Shown piece after piece: positions 1 through 9,213 of a stretch of DNA of 64,000 bases. The notes under the pieces are model-generated. The model worked only from the letters and a program-made list of their open reading frames with translations, searched no databases and had not been told where the DNA came from. Made by a program: the position numbers and the translations under genes. Each line of letters opens with the position of its first letter. Position 1 is the first letter of the stretch. Origin of the DNA: Pseudomonas sp. Tri1 (GTDB lineage: Bacteria; Pseudomonadota; Gammaproteobacteria; Pseudomonadales; Pseudomonadaceae); assembly GCF_017968885.1 (NCBI RefSeq), contig NZ_CP072913.1, forward strand, positions 4,076,001-4,140,000, written 5' to 3'.

Positions 1-1188
1 TCGGTCGATGTCGGCGCGGGTGGCATGCTCGCAACGGCAAATCACCGTGTCGGCGGCCGGCAATGCGGTTTGCCCGGCACCGCGCTGGGTGTAGCGGTCC
101 ACTGCGGCGCGAAAGCGAATGATGCGTTCCAATTGCGCCTGGTAGCGCTCGCGCTGCGCCAGGGCGGCGGACGAATCCAGCACGTTGCGTTGCAGCAGGA
201 TCGACAACGCGGCAATGCGCCCGCTCAGCATGGCGGCTTCACCGCCGCGGATCCCGCCCATGTCGCCGGCCAAGTGAATGTGCGCTTCGCTACTCTGTTG
301 CCAGGCATCGGACACCGCCCGCAAGTAGCCGTCATCGCTGAAGCCGTGCTCCAGGCCCATCTGCTGGCTCAATTGGGTCCGCGGGATAAACCCATAGCCG
401 ACCGCCAGCGTTTGGGCCGGCACCTGTTCGGCGCGTTTCAGGTCGGGCTCCCAGGTACTGGAATACGGCGCGACGGTGACGTGGCTCAACTCACCTTCGC
501 CGTCAGCCTGCACCACGCCCCAGCCATAGCGCACCGGGATGCGATTGAGCTTGAGATAGGCCAGCATGCTCAGGCCATCGAGAAACAGTTGCGGCTTGTT
601 CAGCAGAGCCAGGCTTTCCTTGGCGATCCGGCCGAACGCGCAGGCCTCATACACACCCGCCACCGCCACGCCCGACGCGTGCAGCTGGCAAGCCACCAGT
701 GGCAACAACGGACCGGTGCCGGCGATCACCACCGGGCTCGGCGGCTTGACCACCCCGCTCTTGATCTGCAATTGCAGGCCACCGAGCATCATCACGCCCG
801 GCAAGGTCCACCCAGGAAACGGCACGCTGCGCTCGTGACAGCCGGCCGCCAGTACCAGGTGCGAATAGGCCACCTCACGCAAGCGTTCGTCAGCGTCCAG
901 CAACATCAGCGCCCGGAAGCCTTCGGCGCCAATGACCCGGCTGCTCAAGCGCACGTCGATCAGGCCGGCGTATCGCTGGAATTCACCATGGATTTTCTCC
1001 AGGGCTTGGCTGTAGCGCGGGCCCAGGTAGTCCAGGCGCACGCCATCGCGCAATGGCCCGCGATACACCACGCCACCCAGGCGCGGCGCTTCTTCGAGCA
1101 AGGTGCAGCGCACCCCGTGGGAGGCCAGTTCAATGGCCGCGGCCATGCCCGCCGGTCCACCGCCGACAATCACCGGTTCGAGGTTCAT
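1..1188 (-). CDS. FAD/NAD(P)-binding oxidoreductase, HcnB/OoxA-like (3' end beyond window)
   Basis: Reading from the ATG at 1188, the protein opens with a dinucleotide-binding motif (VIVGGGPAGMAAA). It stays open to the left window edge, where a Bfd-type Cys motif (CRCEHATRADID) appears, as in HcnB and opine oxidase subunit A. Such proteins are the FAD subunit of membrane dehydrogenases for glycine (HCN synthase), opines or hydroxyproline-like amino acids. The start overlaps the stop of the upstream 2Fe-2S gene by 4 bp (ATGA), so the two are translationally coupled. A DAO-type third subunit would be expected outside the window. The substrate cannot be told from here. The gene is incomplete only because the window ends. 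Confidence 0.85.
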   Translation of the reverse strand, partial: MNLEPVIVGGGPAGMAAAIELASHGVRCTLLEEAPRLGGVVYRGPLRDGVRLDYLGPRYSQALEKIHGEFQRYAGLIDVRLSSRVIGAEGFRALMLLDADERLREVAYSHLVLAAGCHERSVPFPGWTLPGVMMLGGLQLQIKSGVVKPPSPVVIAGTGPLLPLVACQLHASGVAVAGVYEACAFGRIAKESLALLNKPQLFLDGLSMLAYLKLNRIPVRYGWGVVQADGEGELSHVTVAPYSSTWEPDLKRAEQVPAQTLAVGYGFIPRTQLSQQMGLEHGFSDDGYLRAVSDAWQQSSEAHIHLAGDMGGIRGGEAAMLSGRIAALSILLQRNVLDSSAALAQRERYQAQLERIIRFRAAVDRYTQRGAGQTALPAADTVICRCEHATRADIDR

Positions 1189-1511
1189 GGCGCCTCCGTC
1201 TCGGTGATGCGGTTGACCCGGGTTTCGATCTGCATGCCGGGGCGCACCAGGGTCTGGCAGGCACGGCGCTTGTGGCGCCCGTCGATCCTGACCAGGCAGC
1301 ACTGGCACACGCCCATGCCGCAGTACGCGCCGCTGATCTGATCGTGATCGTTGCGGGCCACCTGACGTTGGCCCAGGGACTGGATGACGGTGAGGACGGT
1401 TTCACCCTGGGCCGCGCTGACAGCCTGCCCGTCCAGACGCACCGTCATGTCGGGCTGTGCCAGCGGCTGGATATCGAATTTTCGGCGTAGAAGGTCTGAA
1501 GGTTGCATCAT
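1185..1511 (-). CDS. (2Fe-2S)-binding protein, HcnA-like small subunit
   Basis: A 108-aa ferredoxin-like protein. The Cys pattern YCGMGVCQCCLVRI followed by a later RRACQT is that of HcnA/OoxB-type 2Fe-2S subunits, which pass electrons from the FAD subunits of amine or opine dehydrogenases. Two in-frame ATGs lie at 1511 and 1508. AAGGA sits just upstream, so either could be used; 1511 is given. It is the first gene of a minus-strand operon and overlaps the HcnB-like gene by 4 bp. Alone it does not define the substrate. Confidence 0.85.
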   Translation of the reverse strand: MMQPSDLLRRKFDIQPLAQPDMTVRLDGQAVSAAQGETVLTVIQSLGQRQVARNDHDQISGAYCGMGVCQCCLVRIDGRHKRRACQTLVRPGMQIETRVNRITETEAP

Positions 1512-1786
1512 AATGCTCTTCCTTGAAGATTCTGTGGGGGCTCGGCTCCTTGCGGCACACCATCACCGGTTCGCATCGGTACCCGGCAGCGGCAGTGCGC
1601 CAAAGCGGGGCAACAGACGCAACATGATAGTGCGCACGAAATTTATGTTAGGGATTATTTGTGACCAAGTGTTGATCCAGGCCAGCGAATTCGCTTGCGG
1701 CTGATGAACTTTTTTTCAGAAAGCCGACAGGTATTCTTTGGCAGAATGCTGCGCAATAGCACCAACTTCCCAACACGGTACCGCCC

Positions 1787-2470
1787 ATGAACCGCATCCT
1801 GACCATCGAAGACGACGCCGTGACCGCCCGTGAAATCGTCGCCGAGCTGACCCGCAACGGCCTGAACGTGGACTGGGTCGACAACGGCCGCGAAGGCCTG
1901 GAACGAGCGGTGAGCGGCGACTACGACCTGATCACCCTCGACCGCATGCTGCCCGAGCTAGACGGCCTGGTGATCGTCACCACACTGCGGACCATGGGCG
2001 TGGCTACGCCAATCTTGATGATCAGCGCCCTCTCCGATGTGGATGAACGAGTGCGTGGCCTGCGCGCCGGCGGCGACGATTACCTGACCAAGCCGTTCGC
2101 CACCGATGAGATGGCCGCCCGCGTCGAAGTCCTGTTGCGCCGCAACAATGGCACCCGCGAGCCAGAAACCGTGCTGCGGGTGGCGGACCTGGAACTGAAC
2201 CTGATCAGCCGCGAAGCCAGCCGCAATGGGCAACTGCTCAGCCTGCTGCCCACCGAATACAAGTTGCTGGAGTTCCTGATGCGCAACAGCGGGCAGATCC
2301 TCTCGCGCATGATGATTTTCGAGGAAGTCTGGGGCTATCACTTCGACCCCGGCACCAACCTGATCGACGTCCACATCGGCCGCCTGCGCAAGAAAATCGA
2401 CCCGCCGGGCCTCGAACCGCTGATTCGCACGGTGCGAGGTTCCGGCTATGTCATTGCTGAACCCTGCTAA
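1787..2470 (+). CDS. OmpR-family response regulator
   Basis: A 227-aa two-domain regulator. The receiver domain occupies about residues 1-120, with acidic pocket D9/D10, phospho-acceptor D52 in LITLDRMLP and conserved K102 in LTKPF. The C-terminal winged helix (about 130-225) contains the TEYKLLEFL and IDVHIGRLRKKID signatures. Its stop lies 23 nt inside the kinase gene, so the pair is coupled. The family resembles QseB/CzcR/TctD-like regulators. No target is visible in the immediate neighbourhood, and the stimulus is unknown. Confidence 0.9.
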   Translation: MNRILTIEDDAVTAREIVAELTRNGLNVDWVDNGREGLERAVSGDYDLITLDRMLPELDGLVIVTTLRTMGVATPILMISALSDVDERVRGLRAGGDDYLTKPFATDEMAARVEVLLRRNNGTREPETVLRVADLELNLISREASRNGQLLSLLPTEYKLLEFLMRNSGQILSRMMIFEEVWGYHFDPGTNLIDVHIGRLRKKIDPPGLEPLIRTVRGSGYVIAEPC

Positions 2471-3833
2471 GGGCTGGCGCTCCTCCAGCAGCCGCCTGCT
2501 GGCGCTGTACAGTTCGCTGTTCGTGATCTGGAGCGCGATCCTGATGGGGGTGATGTATTACGAAGTGTTCGGCTACCTGGACAGCCTGGCCAAGCACTCG
2601 CTGATGCAGCGCCAGCATCTGTTTGCCCGGATCCACGGCGATCAATTGGAAGACGCCCTCATGGCCAGCCTGACGCTGGACGAACGTGGCGTCGACGCCT
2701 ACGGCCTGTTCGATCCGCAACTGCGTCACTTGAGCGGGCCGATCCAGCGGATCCCGCCGGACCTGCCGCTGGATGGCAAGATCCACATGCTCGGCGGCTG
2801 TGTCGACTCCGACGACCCCAGCGTGCCCTCCGACAGTTGCGACGCGGTAGCGAGCCGGACCCAGGACGGGCGCTGGCTGGTGCTGGCGCGGGATAATGGC
2901 TCGCTGTTCGCCGTGACACGGATCATCTTGCACGCGCTGTTCTGGGGTGTATCGCTGACCATCCTGCCGGGTATCGCCGGTTGGCATCTGCTGCGTCGCC
3001 GACCGCTGCAGCGTATTCGCAAACTGCAGGCCAGTGCCGAGGCCATCGTCGCCGGCGACCTGACCCATCGCCTGCCCCTGTCGAGCCGACGCGATGAACT
3101 GGACATGCTGGCGGCGATCGTCAATGCCATGCTCGACCGCATCGAACGCTTGATGAACGAGGTCAAGGGCGTGTGCGACAACATCGCCCATGACCTGCGC
3201 ACGCCGCTGACCCGCCTGCGCGCCCAGCTTTATCGCATCCAGCAGGAAGCCCCGGACGGCTCGCCCGAGGCCTTGCAGATGGACCAGGTGATTGCCGAAA
3301 CCGATACGCTGATGGCCAGGTTTCGCGGCTTGTTGCGGATTTCCGAACTGGAAGACCAGCAGCGGCGCTCGGGGTTCGTGCGCCTGGATCCGCTGCAATT
3401 GCTGCAGGAACTGCACGACTTTTACCTGCCGCTGGCCGAGGAAGGCGAGCTGACCTTCACCCTGGAAGTCCCCGACGCCCTGCCCTTGCTCAACGGCGAT
3501 CGGGCGTTGCTGTTCGAGGCGGTGTCGAACCTGCTGAGCAATTCCATCAAGTTCACCCCGCCGGGAGGCGAAGTGATCCTGCGCGGGGTCGATCAGGGCG
3601 ACAGCACCCGCATCGAAGTGCTCGACTCCGGCCCCGGCATCCCCGAAGCGGAGCGCAAAGCCGTGTTCCGCCGCTTCTATCGCGCCGAAGGCAGCAGCCA
3701 GCACGGCGGCTTCGGCCTGGGCCTGTCGATCGTCGCGGCGATTGTCAATTTACACGGGTTCACGCTGGAGGTAGGCAGCAGCGAATGCGGTGGCGCACGG
3801 CTGGTGCTCGATTGCCGGGCGACGTTGCTTTAG
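2448..3833 (+). CDS. Inner-membrane sensor histidine kinase
   Basis: A 461-aa kinase partnered with the preceding regulator, overlapping it by 23 nt. TM1 is about residues 18-40. A periplasmic sensor of about 115 residues follows and contains two cysteines (C118, C131) that could form a disulfide. TM2 is about 157-178, then a HAMP linker and the dimerisation box HDLRTPLTR with phospho-His H248. The HATPase domain shows NLLSNSIKF, DSGPGIP and GFGLGLSIV. The ligand is unknown. Confidence 0.9.
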   Translation: MSLLNPAKGWRSSSSRLLALYSSLFVIWSAILMGVMYYEVFGYLDSLAKHSLMQRQHLFARIHGDQLEDALMASLTLDERGVDAYGLFDPQLRHLSGPIQRIPPDLPLDGKIHMLGGCVDSDDPSVPSDSCDAVASRTQDGRWLVLARDNGSLFAVTRIILHALFWGVSLTILPGIAGWHLLRRRPLQRIRKLQASAEAIVAGDLTHRLPLSSRRDELDMLAAIVNAMLDRIERLMNEVKGVCDNIAHDLRTPLTRLRAQLYRIQQEAPDGSPEALQMDQVIAETDTLMARFRGLLRISELEDQQRRSGFVRLDPLQLLQELHDFYLPLAEEGELTFTLEVPDALPLLNGDRALLFEAVSNLLSNSIKFTPPGGEVILRGVDQGDSTRIEVLDSGPGIPEAERKAVFRRFYRAEGSSQHGGFGLGLSIVAAIVNLHGFTLEVGSSECGGARLVLDCRATLL

Positions 3834-3858
3834 CCATGGACCGCGTTCAGCCGACCCT

Positions 3859-4107
3859 CTATGCCGGGTCACTGCGATACAGCGGGGTGTTTTCAAGCTC
3901 ATAGCGCAGCTCGTCGATCAGCTTCGCCAGGCTTTCTTCCGAGCGAACGCTGTCCAGGCTCATACCACTCACTACCAGGTCCACCTCGCCGCTTTCGCGA
4001 TGGTAGAGGCGCACCGTAAGGGTGCCGTCGCCATTGAGGCTGCATTCGCAAGCCAGCGGCTTGAAGCTTTCTTCCAGGCGCGCACGCACTGGGGCCAGTT
4101 GGGTCAT
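3859..4107 (-). CDS. DUF1652 family protein
   Basis: An 82-aa small cytosolic protein. The pattern ESFKPLACECSL, then DGTLTVRLYHRESGEVDL, then LIDELRYELE fits DUF1652, a Pseudomonas-restricted family of unknown function. The start is set at ATG 4107 because GAGG lies 8 nt upstream; the longer in-frame extension has no ribosome site and is Arg/Pro-rich. It converges on the histidine kinase gene with only 25 nt between stops. No function is proposed. Confidence 0.75.
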   Translation of the reverse strand: MTQLAPVRARLEESFKPLACECSLNGDGTLTVRLYHRESGEVDLVVSGMSLDSVRSEESLAKLIDELRYELENTPLYRSDPA

Positions 4108-4344
4108 GCGTTGTACCTCAGCGCCGAGATCGCAAACGACTAATGGACAACGCCGGGTTCCCGGCCTCAACAGACTTCCTGTTTATACACTCGATGGGTT
4201 CACTGCACATTGTGGCCTGTTCCTTGACTGCTTCGTGAGGGACGCGACATCACCAACAATGCCGCACCCTCACAGCCTAAGGAGCCAGAGGCCCGTGCAA
4301 AACCCGAATTTGCACCAGCACGCCCGGTGCATTTGCACTGGCCA

Positions 4345-5832
4345 TCATAGTGCCTTCTTTCGCCATTCGCTGGCGAACAAGCCGCGCTCTCGAGCCCAGA
4401 CGATGGCCTCGCTGCGACTGTGCACGTCCAGCTTGGAGTACAACGTCGCCACGTGATTGCGCACCGTGTTGGGGGCCAGTTTCAAGCGCGCGGCGATTTC
4501 CTTGTCCGCCAGGCCCTCGCAGATCAACCCCAGCACGTCACGTTCCCGGGCAGTCAGCTCGGTGAATGACACGCTGGGCACCTGAGTATTGATACTTTTC
4601 ACATTGGCCAGTTTTTCGATCAGGGTCCGACTGAACCAGGAAGCGTCCTTCATCACTTCTTCGATCGCCGCCACCAGTTCCAGCTCCGAGCGCTTGCGTT
4701 CAGTGATGTTCATCAAGACCAGCAGGTAGCAGGGCTTGTCCTGAATGACCACGGTGTCGGCCGCCACCTCGCAGTCGATCTGTTCGCCGCCTTTCTTGTG
4801 GACCTTGACGTCGACACTGGACACCGTCGCGGTCTTTTCCAGGGTAGCAAACAGTGCCGCGCTGGCGTCCTTGTCGAGGAAAGCGATTTCTTCCACGGTT
4901 TTACCCAGCAGTTCCTCACTGGCGTAACCGGTGGTCTGGAGAAACGCTTCGTTGACTTCCAGCAATTGCTGTTCGGCGCTGCACACCAGGGTCGGTACTG
5001 GCGTGAGACGAAACGACTTGGCAAAGCGCTCCTCGCTCTGGCGCAGTGCCGTTTCGGCTTTGCGACGTGGCTCCATGTCCATGAAGGAAAACAGCATGCA
5101 GTCTTCGTCGTGCAGGTCATCCAGGGGCTGGCCCGCGACAATCACTTGCTTGCTGCCACCTCCCGGCAATTTCAGCTCGGCCTGCATCTGCGGAATGGTC
5201 GCGCCCTGCCCCAGGCGCTCGATCGCCAGGTCACGTTTCTCGGCGGCCTCGAGCACATCCAACTCATACACCGAACGCCCGATCACCTGCTCGCGGCTGT
5301 AGCCAGTCATCTCCAGAAAGCCCTGGTTGACCTTGATGTAGCGCAAGTCGCTGAGGCGGCAGATCACCGCCGGCGCCGGGTTGGCCCCGAAGGTTTTTTC
5401 AAAACGCTGTTCGGCGCTGGCCCATTCGGTGGCGTCGCTGAGAATCAGTACCAGCAATTCCGCCTCGCCGCTGCGGTCGGTCAACACCATGCTGCGGATC
5501 CGATGGACCCAAGTACGGTCCGGCTCGGCCTCGGGCGTGACTTCTACCAACACATCGCTGAACTCATCCCCTCGGGCGACCCGGGCAATGGGGTAGTTGT
5601 CCGCAGTCAGCGGGTGGTTGTTGCGATAACGCAAATTGAACCGCTGGGCGTATTCCCTGGCGTTGGCACCCAGCGCTTTGAGGTCAGTGACCCCGTGCAT
5701 GGTCAACGCCGCTTCGTTGGCCCAGGCGATGGTCTGATCGACCTCGATCAACATCACCCCGTCGGACAGCCCGGCGATGATTTGCAGCAGTTGACGACGA
5801 TTGGTATCGGTAGTCGGGACGTCCTGGCTCAT
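4345..5832 (-). CDS. Multi-PAS LuxR-type transcriptional regulator
   Basis: A 495-aa cytosolic protein with three PAS modules, roughly residues 10-135, 140-260 and 265-385. The second and third show the GYSREQVIGRS and GYASEELLGKT forms typical of PAS folds. A short helical segment follows, then a C-terminal LuxR-type helix-turn-helix (LTARERDVLGLICEGLADKEIAARL...TVRNHVATLY) over about 425-485. No transmembrane segment or kinase domain is present, so PAS ligand binding probably controls DNA binding directly. GGAG precedes the ATG. It lies just downstream of the pyrimidine-degradation amidohydrolase, 87 nt away on the same strand, but a role in that pathway is unproven. Confidence 0.85.
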   Translation of the reverse strand: MSQDVPTTDTNRRQLLQIIAGLSDGVMLIEVDQTIAWANEAALTMHGVTDLKALGANAREYAQRFNLRYRNNHPLTADNYPIARVARGDEFSDVLVEVTPEAEPDRTWVHRIRSMVLTDRSGEAELLVLILSDATEWASAEQRFEKTFGANPAPAVICRLSDLRYIKVNQGFLEMTGYSREQVIGRSVYELDVLEAAEKRDLAIERLGQGATIPQMQAELKLPGGGSKQVIVAGQPLDDLHDEDCMLFSFMDMEPRRKAETALRQSEERFAKSFRLTPVPTLVCSAEQQLLEVNEAFLQTTGYASEELLGKTVEEIAFLDKDASAALFATLEKTATVSSVDVKVHKKGGEQIDCEVAADTVVIQDKPCYLLVLMNITERKRSELELVAAIEEVMKDASWFSRTLIEKLANVKSINTQVPSVSFTELTARERDVLGLICEGLADKEIAARLKLAPNTVRNHVATLYSKLDVHSRSEAIVWARERGLFASEWRKKAL

Positions 5833-5919
5833 CGGGTCTCCATGTGGTCAGTGCATTTTCAATGCATGGATGCGTTGAAGGTTACGACCACATGGGATTG
5901 CGATAGTGCACCGCGCCGT

Positions 5920-7203
5920 TCACGCCGCCATGCGCCCCTCGGCGATGGCCTGTGAGGCGGCCAGCATCGCTCGCAACAGCACTGCGCAACCGGCGGCGAG
6001 GTCATCCGGGGCGGCATTTTCGATTTCGTTGTGGCTGATGCCGCCTTCGCACGGCACGAAGATCATCCCGGCCGGGCCCAGTTCGGCGAGGAAAATCGCG
6101 TCATGGCCAGCGCCGCTGACGATCTCCATATGCGACAGGCCGAGGCCTAGGGCCGCGCCACGTACGGCTTCGACGCAGCCTGGGTTGAAGTACAGCGGCA
6201 AGAAGTCGGCCGTGGGTTTCAATTCATAGGTCAGGCCGTGTTGCCGGCAGGTGTCTTCGATCACCTGTTTGACCTCGGCGATCATCGAGTCCAGCCGCGC
6301 CGGTTCCAGATGACGGAAATCCAGGGTCATGCGCACTTCGCCGGGGATGACATTGCGCGAACCGGGATAGGCTTGCAGGCAACCCACCGTGCCGCAGGCA
6401 TGGGGTTGATGACCCAGGGCAGCACGGTTGACAGCGCCGACGATGATCGAGGCGCCGACCAGGGCGTCCTTGCGCAAGTGCATCGGGGTCGGACCGGCGT
6501 GGGCTTCGACACCCCGCAACGTCAGGTCGAACCACTTCTGCCCCAGTGCGCCCATGACGATGCCGATGGTCTTGTGTTCATCCTCCAGGATCGGCCCCTG
6601 TTCGATGTGCGCCTCGAAATACGCCCCGACCGGATGCCCACTGACCTGGCGCGGGCCAGCGTAACCGATGGCGTTGAGCGCCTGGCCGACGGTGATGCCT
6701 TCGGCGTCGACCTTGGCCAGGGTTTCTTCAAGGGTGAATTTTTCCGCGAACACGCCAGAGCCCATCATGCACGGGGCGAAGCGCGAACCCTCTTCGTTGG
6801 TCCATACCACCACTTCCAGCGGTGCCTCGGTCTGGATGTTCAGGTCATTGAGGGTACGCAGCACTTCCAACCCGGACAGCACGCCAAAGCAGCCGTCGAA
6901 TTTGCCGCCGGTGGGTTGCGTGTCGATGTGGCTACCGGTCATCACCGGCGGCAGGTTCGGATTGCGCCCCGGGCGCCGGGCGAAGATATTGCCCACCGCA
7001 TCGATGCTGACGGTGCAGCCGGCCGCTTCGCTCCATTGCACGAACAGGTCGCGGGCCTGGCGATCGAGATCGGTCAGGGCCAGGCGACACACCCCGCCCT
7101 TGACCGTGGCACCGAGCCGGGCCAGGTCCATGAGCGACTGCCACAGGCGGTCGCGGTTGATGTGCAGGTGGGTGGACTGTAGGACGTCGACGGCTGCGTT
7201 CAT
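5920..7203 (-). CDS. pydC: Zn-dependent M20 amidohydrolase, probable beta-ureidopropionase (N-carbamoyl-beta-alanine hydrolase)
   Basis: A 427-aa member of the hydantoinase/carbamoylase M20 family. Metal-site residues are visible: H92 (TGSHIDTQ), D103 (KFDG), E137/E138 (TNEEGSRF) and a late His in GISHNEIEN. It would hydrolyse N-carbamoyl-beta-alanine to beta-alanine, CO2 and ammonia, the third step of reductive uracil breakdown. The neighbours supply steps one and two and uptake, which is the main reason for this assignment; allantoate or L-carbamoyl-amino-acid hydrolysis are alternatives within the family. GGAG lies 8 nt before the ATG at 7203; an upstream in-frame ATG at 7227 lacks a site. 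Confidence 0.85.
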   Translation of the reverse strand: MNAAVDVLQSTHLHINRDRLWQSLMDLARLGATVKGGVCRLALTDLDRQARDLFVQWSEAAGCTVSIDAVGNIFARRPGRNPNLPPVMTGSHIDTQPTGGKFDGCFGVLSGLEVLRTLNDLNIQTEAPLEVVVWTNEEGSRFAPCMMGSGVFAEKFTLEETLAKVDAEGITVGQALNAIGYAGPRQVSGHPVGAYFEAHIEQGPILEDEHKTIGIVMGALGQKWFDLTLRGVEAHAGPTPMHLRKDALVGASIIVGAVNRAALGHQPHACGTVGCLQAYPGSRNVIPGEVRMTLDFRHLEPARLDSMIAEVKQVIEDTCRQHGLTYELKPTADFLPLYFNPGCVEAVRGAALGLGLSHMEIVSGAGHDAIFLAELGPAGMIFVPCEGGISHNEIENAAPDDLAAGCAVLLRAMLAASQAIAEGRMAA

Positions 7204-7250
7204 GGGGGATCTCCATTTTTCTGGCATTTTTTTGCTGTGTTTGAGGCCGC

Positions 7251-7342
7251 TATCGCGAGCAATCTCGCTCCCACAAGGGTTCTGCTGTACGCATGGATTT
7301 CGCAGCCACCGAATCCAGTGTAGGAGCGAGCTTGCTCGCGAT
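7251..7342. repeat. REPIN: two inverted REP elements
   Basis: The REP core ATCGCGAGCAANCTCGCTCCCACA is followed about 45 nt later by its inverted copy (GGAGCGAGCTTGCTCGCGAT). It fills the gap between the amidohydrolase and the permease gene. Confidence 0.9.
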
Positions 7343-7353
7343 GGGCCCCTCCT

Positions 7354-8832
7354 TCACACCACAGACTTAGCGACGGACGGGCTCGCACGCATACCGCACA
7401 ACCCGTAATAAATCACTCCACCCAGCGCCGAACCGGTGAACCAGCCGTAGCTGTAGAACCAGCTGAATGCGTCGCTGCCCAGGGACAACAAGGTCAGCAG
7501 CACCGGCACGCCAAAGGCGATGAAACCGTTCCAGTTCCACGCTGGGTAAACGTCGTCGCGGTATAGCCCGGCCAAGTCCAGTTGCTGTTTCTTGATCAGG
7601 AAATAATCCACCACCATGATCCCGGCAATCGGCCCCAGCAAACTCGAATAGCCCAGCAGCCAGTTGGAGTAGACCGACTCAAGGCTGACCTCGGAAACGA
7701 TCAGGCCCAGTTTTTTCAGCAGTTCATGGGCCATCAGCGCCAGCCCCACCAGCCCGGTGAGCATCACCGCCTTGGTACGGCCGATCAGTTTCGGCGCCAG
7801 GTTCTGGAAGTCGTTGGTGGGCGAGACGATGTTGGCGGCGGTGTTGGTCGACAGCGTGGCGACGATGATCAGCACCATGGCCAGGGCCACCCACACCGGG
7901 CTCTGGATGTGCCCGATCAAGCTCACCGGATCGGAGACGGTCACCCCCACCAGTTTCTGCGAGGCGGCGGTCATGACTACGCCGAGGGAGGCGAACAGGA
8001 ACATGGTCAATGGCAGGCCGATGATCTGCCCCACGATCTGGTCTTTCTGGCTCTTGGCATAACGGCTGAAGTCCGGAATGTTCAACGAAAGCGTGGCCCA
8101 GAAACCGACCATGGCCGTCAGCCCGGCAAGGAAGTAACCAGTCACGCTGGCGCCCTCGGGGCGTTTGGCCGGGGCCGCCATCAATTCAGTCAACGAGACG
8201 TTGGGCAGGGCCCACACCAACAGGCCAGCCCCCACCAGTACCAGCAGCGGCGCGGACAGGGTTTCCAGCCATTTGATCGACTCGGCGCCGCGCAACACCA
8301 CCCACAGGTTCATGACCCAGAACAGCATGAAGCCGATCACTTCGCCGGTGCCGCCCAGGCTCTTCCAGCCTTCGAACACCGAACCGAGAAACAGGTGGAT
8401 CGCCAGCCCGCCGAACATCGTCTGGATGCCGAACCAGCCACACGCCACCAAAGCACGAATCAGGCAAGGGACGTTGGAGCCGATGACACCGAAGGACGAG
8501 CGCAACAGCACCGGAAACGGAATGCCGTACTTGGTCCCGGCGAAGGCGTTCAAGGTGAGGGGAATCAATACAATGATGTTGGCGAACAGAATCGCCAGCA
8601 GCGCCTCACCCACCGTCAGGCCAAAGTAGGCGGTCAGCACGCCACCGAGGGTGTAGGTCGGTACGCAGATCGCCATGCCGACCCACAGCGCGGTGATGTG
8701 CCACTTGTTCCAGGTTCGCTCGTGCACCTTGGTCGGCGCGATGTCGTGGTTGTAACGGGGGCTGTCGAGGACGTCGCTGCCGGCTTCAAGCTCGAACAAC
8801 CCGTCGCGCTCAGTCACTGTTGATCTGGTCAT
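7354..8832 (-). CDS. NCS1 nucleobase:cation symporter, probable uracil/dihydropyrimidine permease
   Basis: A 492-aa polytopic inner-membrane protein with about 12 hydrophobic segments. NCS1 signatures include RYNHDIAP near the N terminus, WFGIQTMFGG in the middle and NIVSPTNDFQNL. The family imports uracil, hydantoins, allantoin, cytosine or thiamine with a cation. Its place between the beta-ureidopropionase and dihydropyrimidinase genes argues for uracil/thymine or their dihydro forms. Start ATG 8832 has GGAG 7 nt upstream; the in-frame ATG at 8865 has a weaker site. Transcribed away from the dihydropyrimidinase gene across a 620-bp regulatory gap. Confidence 0.85.
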   Translation of the reverse strand: MTRSTVTERDGLFELEAGSDVLDSPRYNHDIAPTKVHERTWNKWHITALWVGMAICVPTYTLGGVLTAYFGLTVGEALLAILFANIIVLIPLTLNAFAGTKYGIPFPVLLRSSFGVIGSNVPCLIRALVACGWFGIQTMFGGLAIHLFLGSVFEGWKSLGGTGEVIGFMLFWVMNLWVVLRGAESIKWLETLSAPLLVLVGAGLLVWALPNVSLTELMAAPAKRPEGASVTGYFLAGLTAMVGFWATLSLNIPDFSRYAKSQKDQIVGQIIGLPLTMFLFASLGVVMTAASQKLVGVTVSDPVSLIGHIQSPVWVALAMVLIIVATLSTNTAANIVSPTNDFQNLAPKLIGRTKAVMLTGLVGLALMAHELLKKLGLIVSEVSLESVYSNWLLGYSSLLGPIAGIMVVDYFLIKKQQLDLAGLYRDDVYPAWNWNGFIAFGVPVLLTLLSLGSDAFSWFYSYGWFTGSALGGVIYYGLCGMRASPSVAKSVV

Positions 8833-8967
8833 GTCCGCTCCACTGTTTTCATTATTTTTGCTCATCGACTGGCGATGGCCGGAGTACTTGCATGTAAGCA
8901 CGCGTGCTACCGACGGCCCTACCCGACAGCGACAACACTCAATATCCGTGCCGATTGTTGCGTCGAG

Positions 8968-8983
8968 TTGACCGAATGATCGA
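8968..8983. promoter_or_regulatory. Candidate RutR-type operator
   Basis: TTGACCGAATGATCGA matches the published E. coli RutR consensus TTGACCA-N2-TGGTCAA at 11 of 14 specified positions. It lies 136 bp before the permease start. The cluster carries a RutR-like TetR gene, which makes the match plausible. This is sequence resemblance only. Confidence 0.45.
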
Positions 8984-9012
8984 TATAAGCTCTATAACTA
9001 CCTGATCATTAA

Positions 9013-9029
9013 GGTTTTAATTTAAAACC
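9013..9029. promoter_or_regulatory. Perfect 8-bp-arm palindrome, possible operator
   Basis: GGTTTTAA-T-TTAAAACC is a perfect inverted repeat with a one-base centre. It lies in the A+T-rich part of the divergent region, so chance cannot be excluded. The binder is unknown. Confidence 0.35.
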
Positions 9030-9213
9030 ACGAGCCTGCCGCGTTGCTGAACATCGCCCTTGAGGCTAGATGACCTGCGCGTTCTGTCGAGCTGAAGATT
9101 CAAAGTGGTGCACCTCAACTTTATGCGGCGGGTCTAAACCGCACTTTCACGGCTTTCAAGCCGCTGATTTACCATGATAAATCTCGCTCAAATAATGATC
9201 CTGTCAAGTGCGT

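Noticed and set aside
25..1341. Long open frame on the plus strand over the HcnB-like gene
   Set aside because: It is antisense to a gene with clear FAD and 2Fe-2S motifs; its own translation is low-complexity Gln/His/Ala-rich.
7582..8823. Open frame antisense to the NCS1 permease
   Set aside because: Gln/His-rich mirror of a membrane-protein gene with clear family signatures on the other strand.
9013..9029. Treating the A+T palindrome as a confirmed operator
   Set aside because: It lies in A+T-rich DNA where an 8-bp arm palindrome is less surprising; kept only as a low-confidence site.
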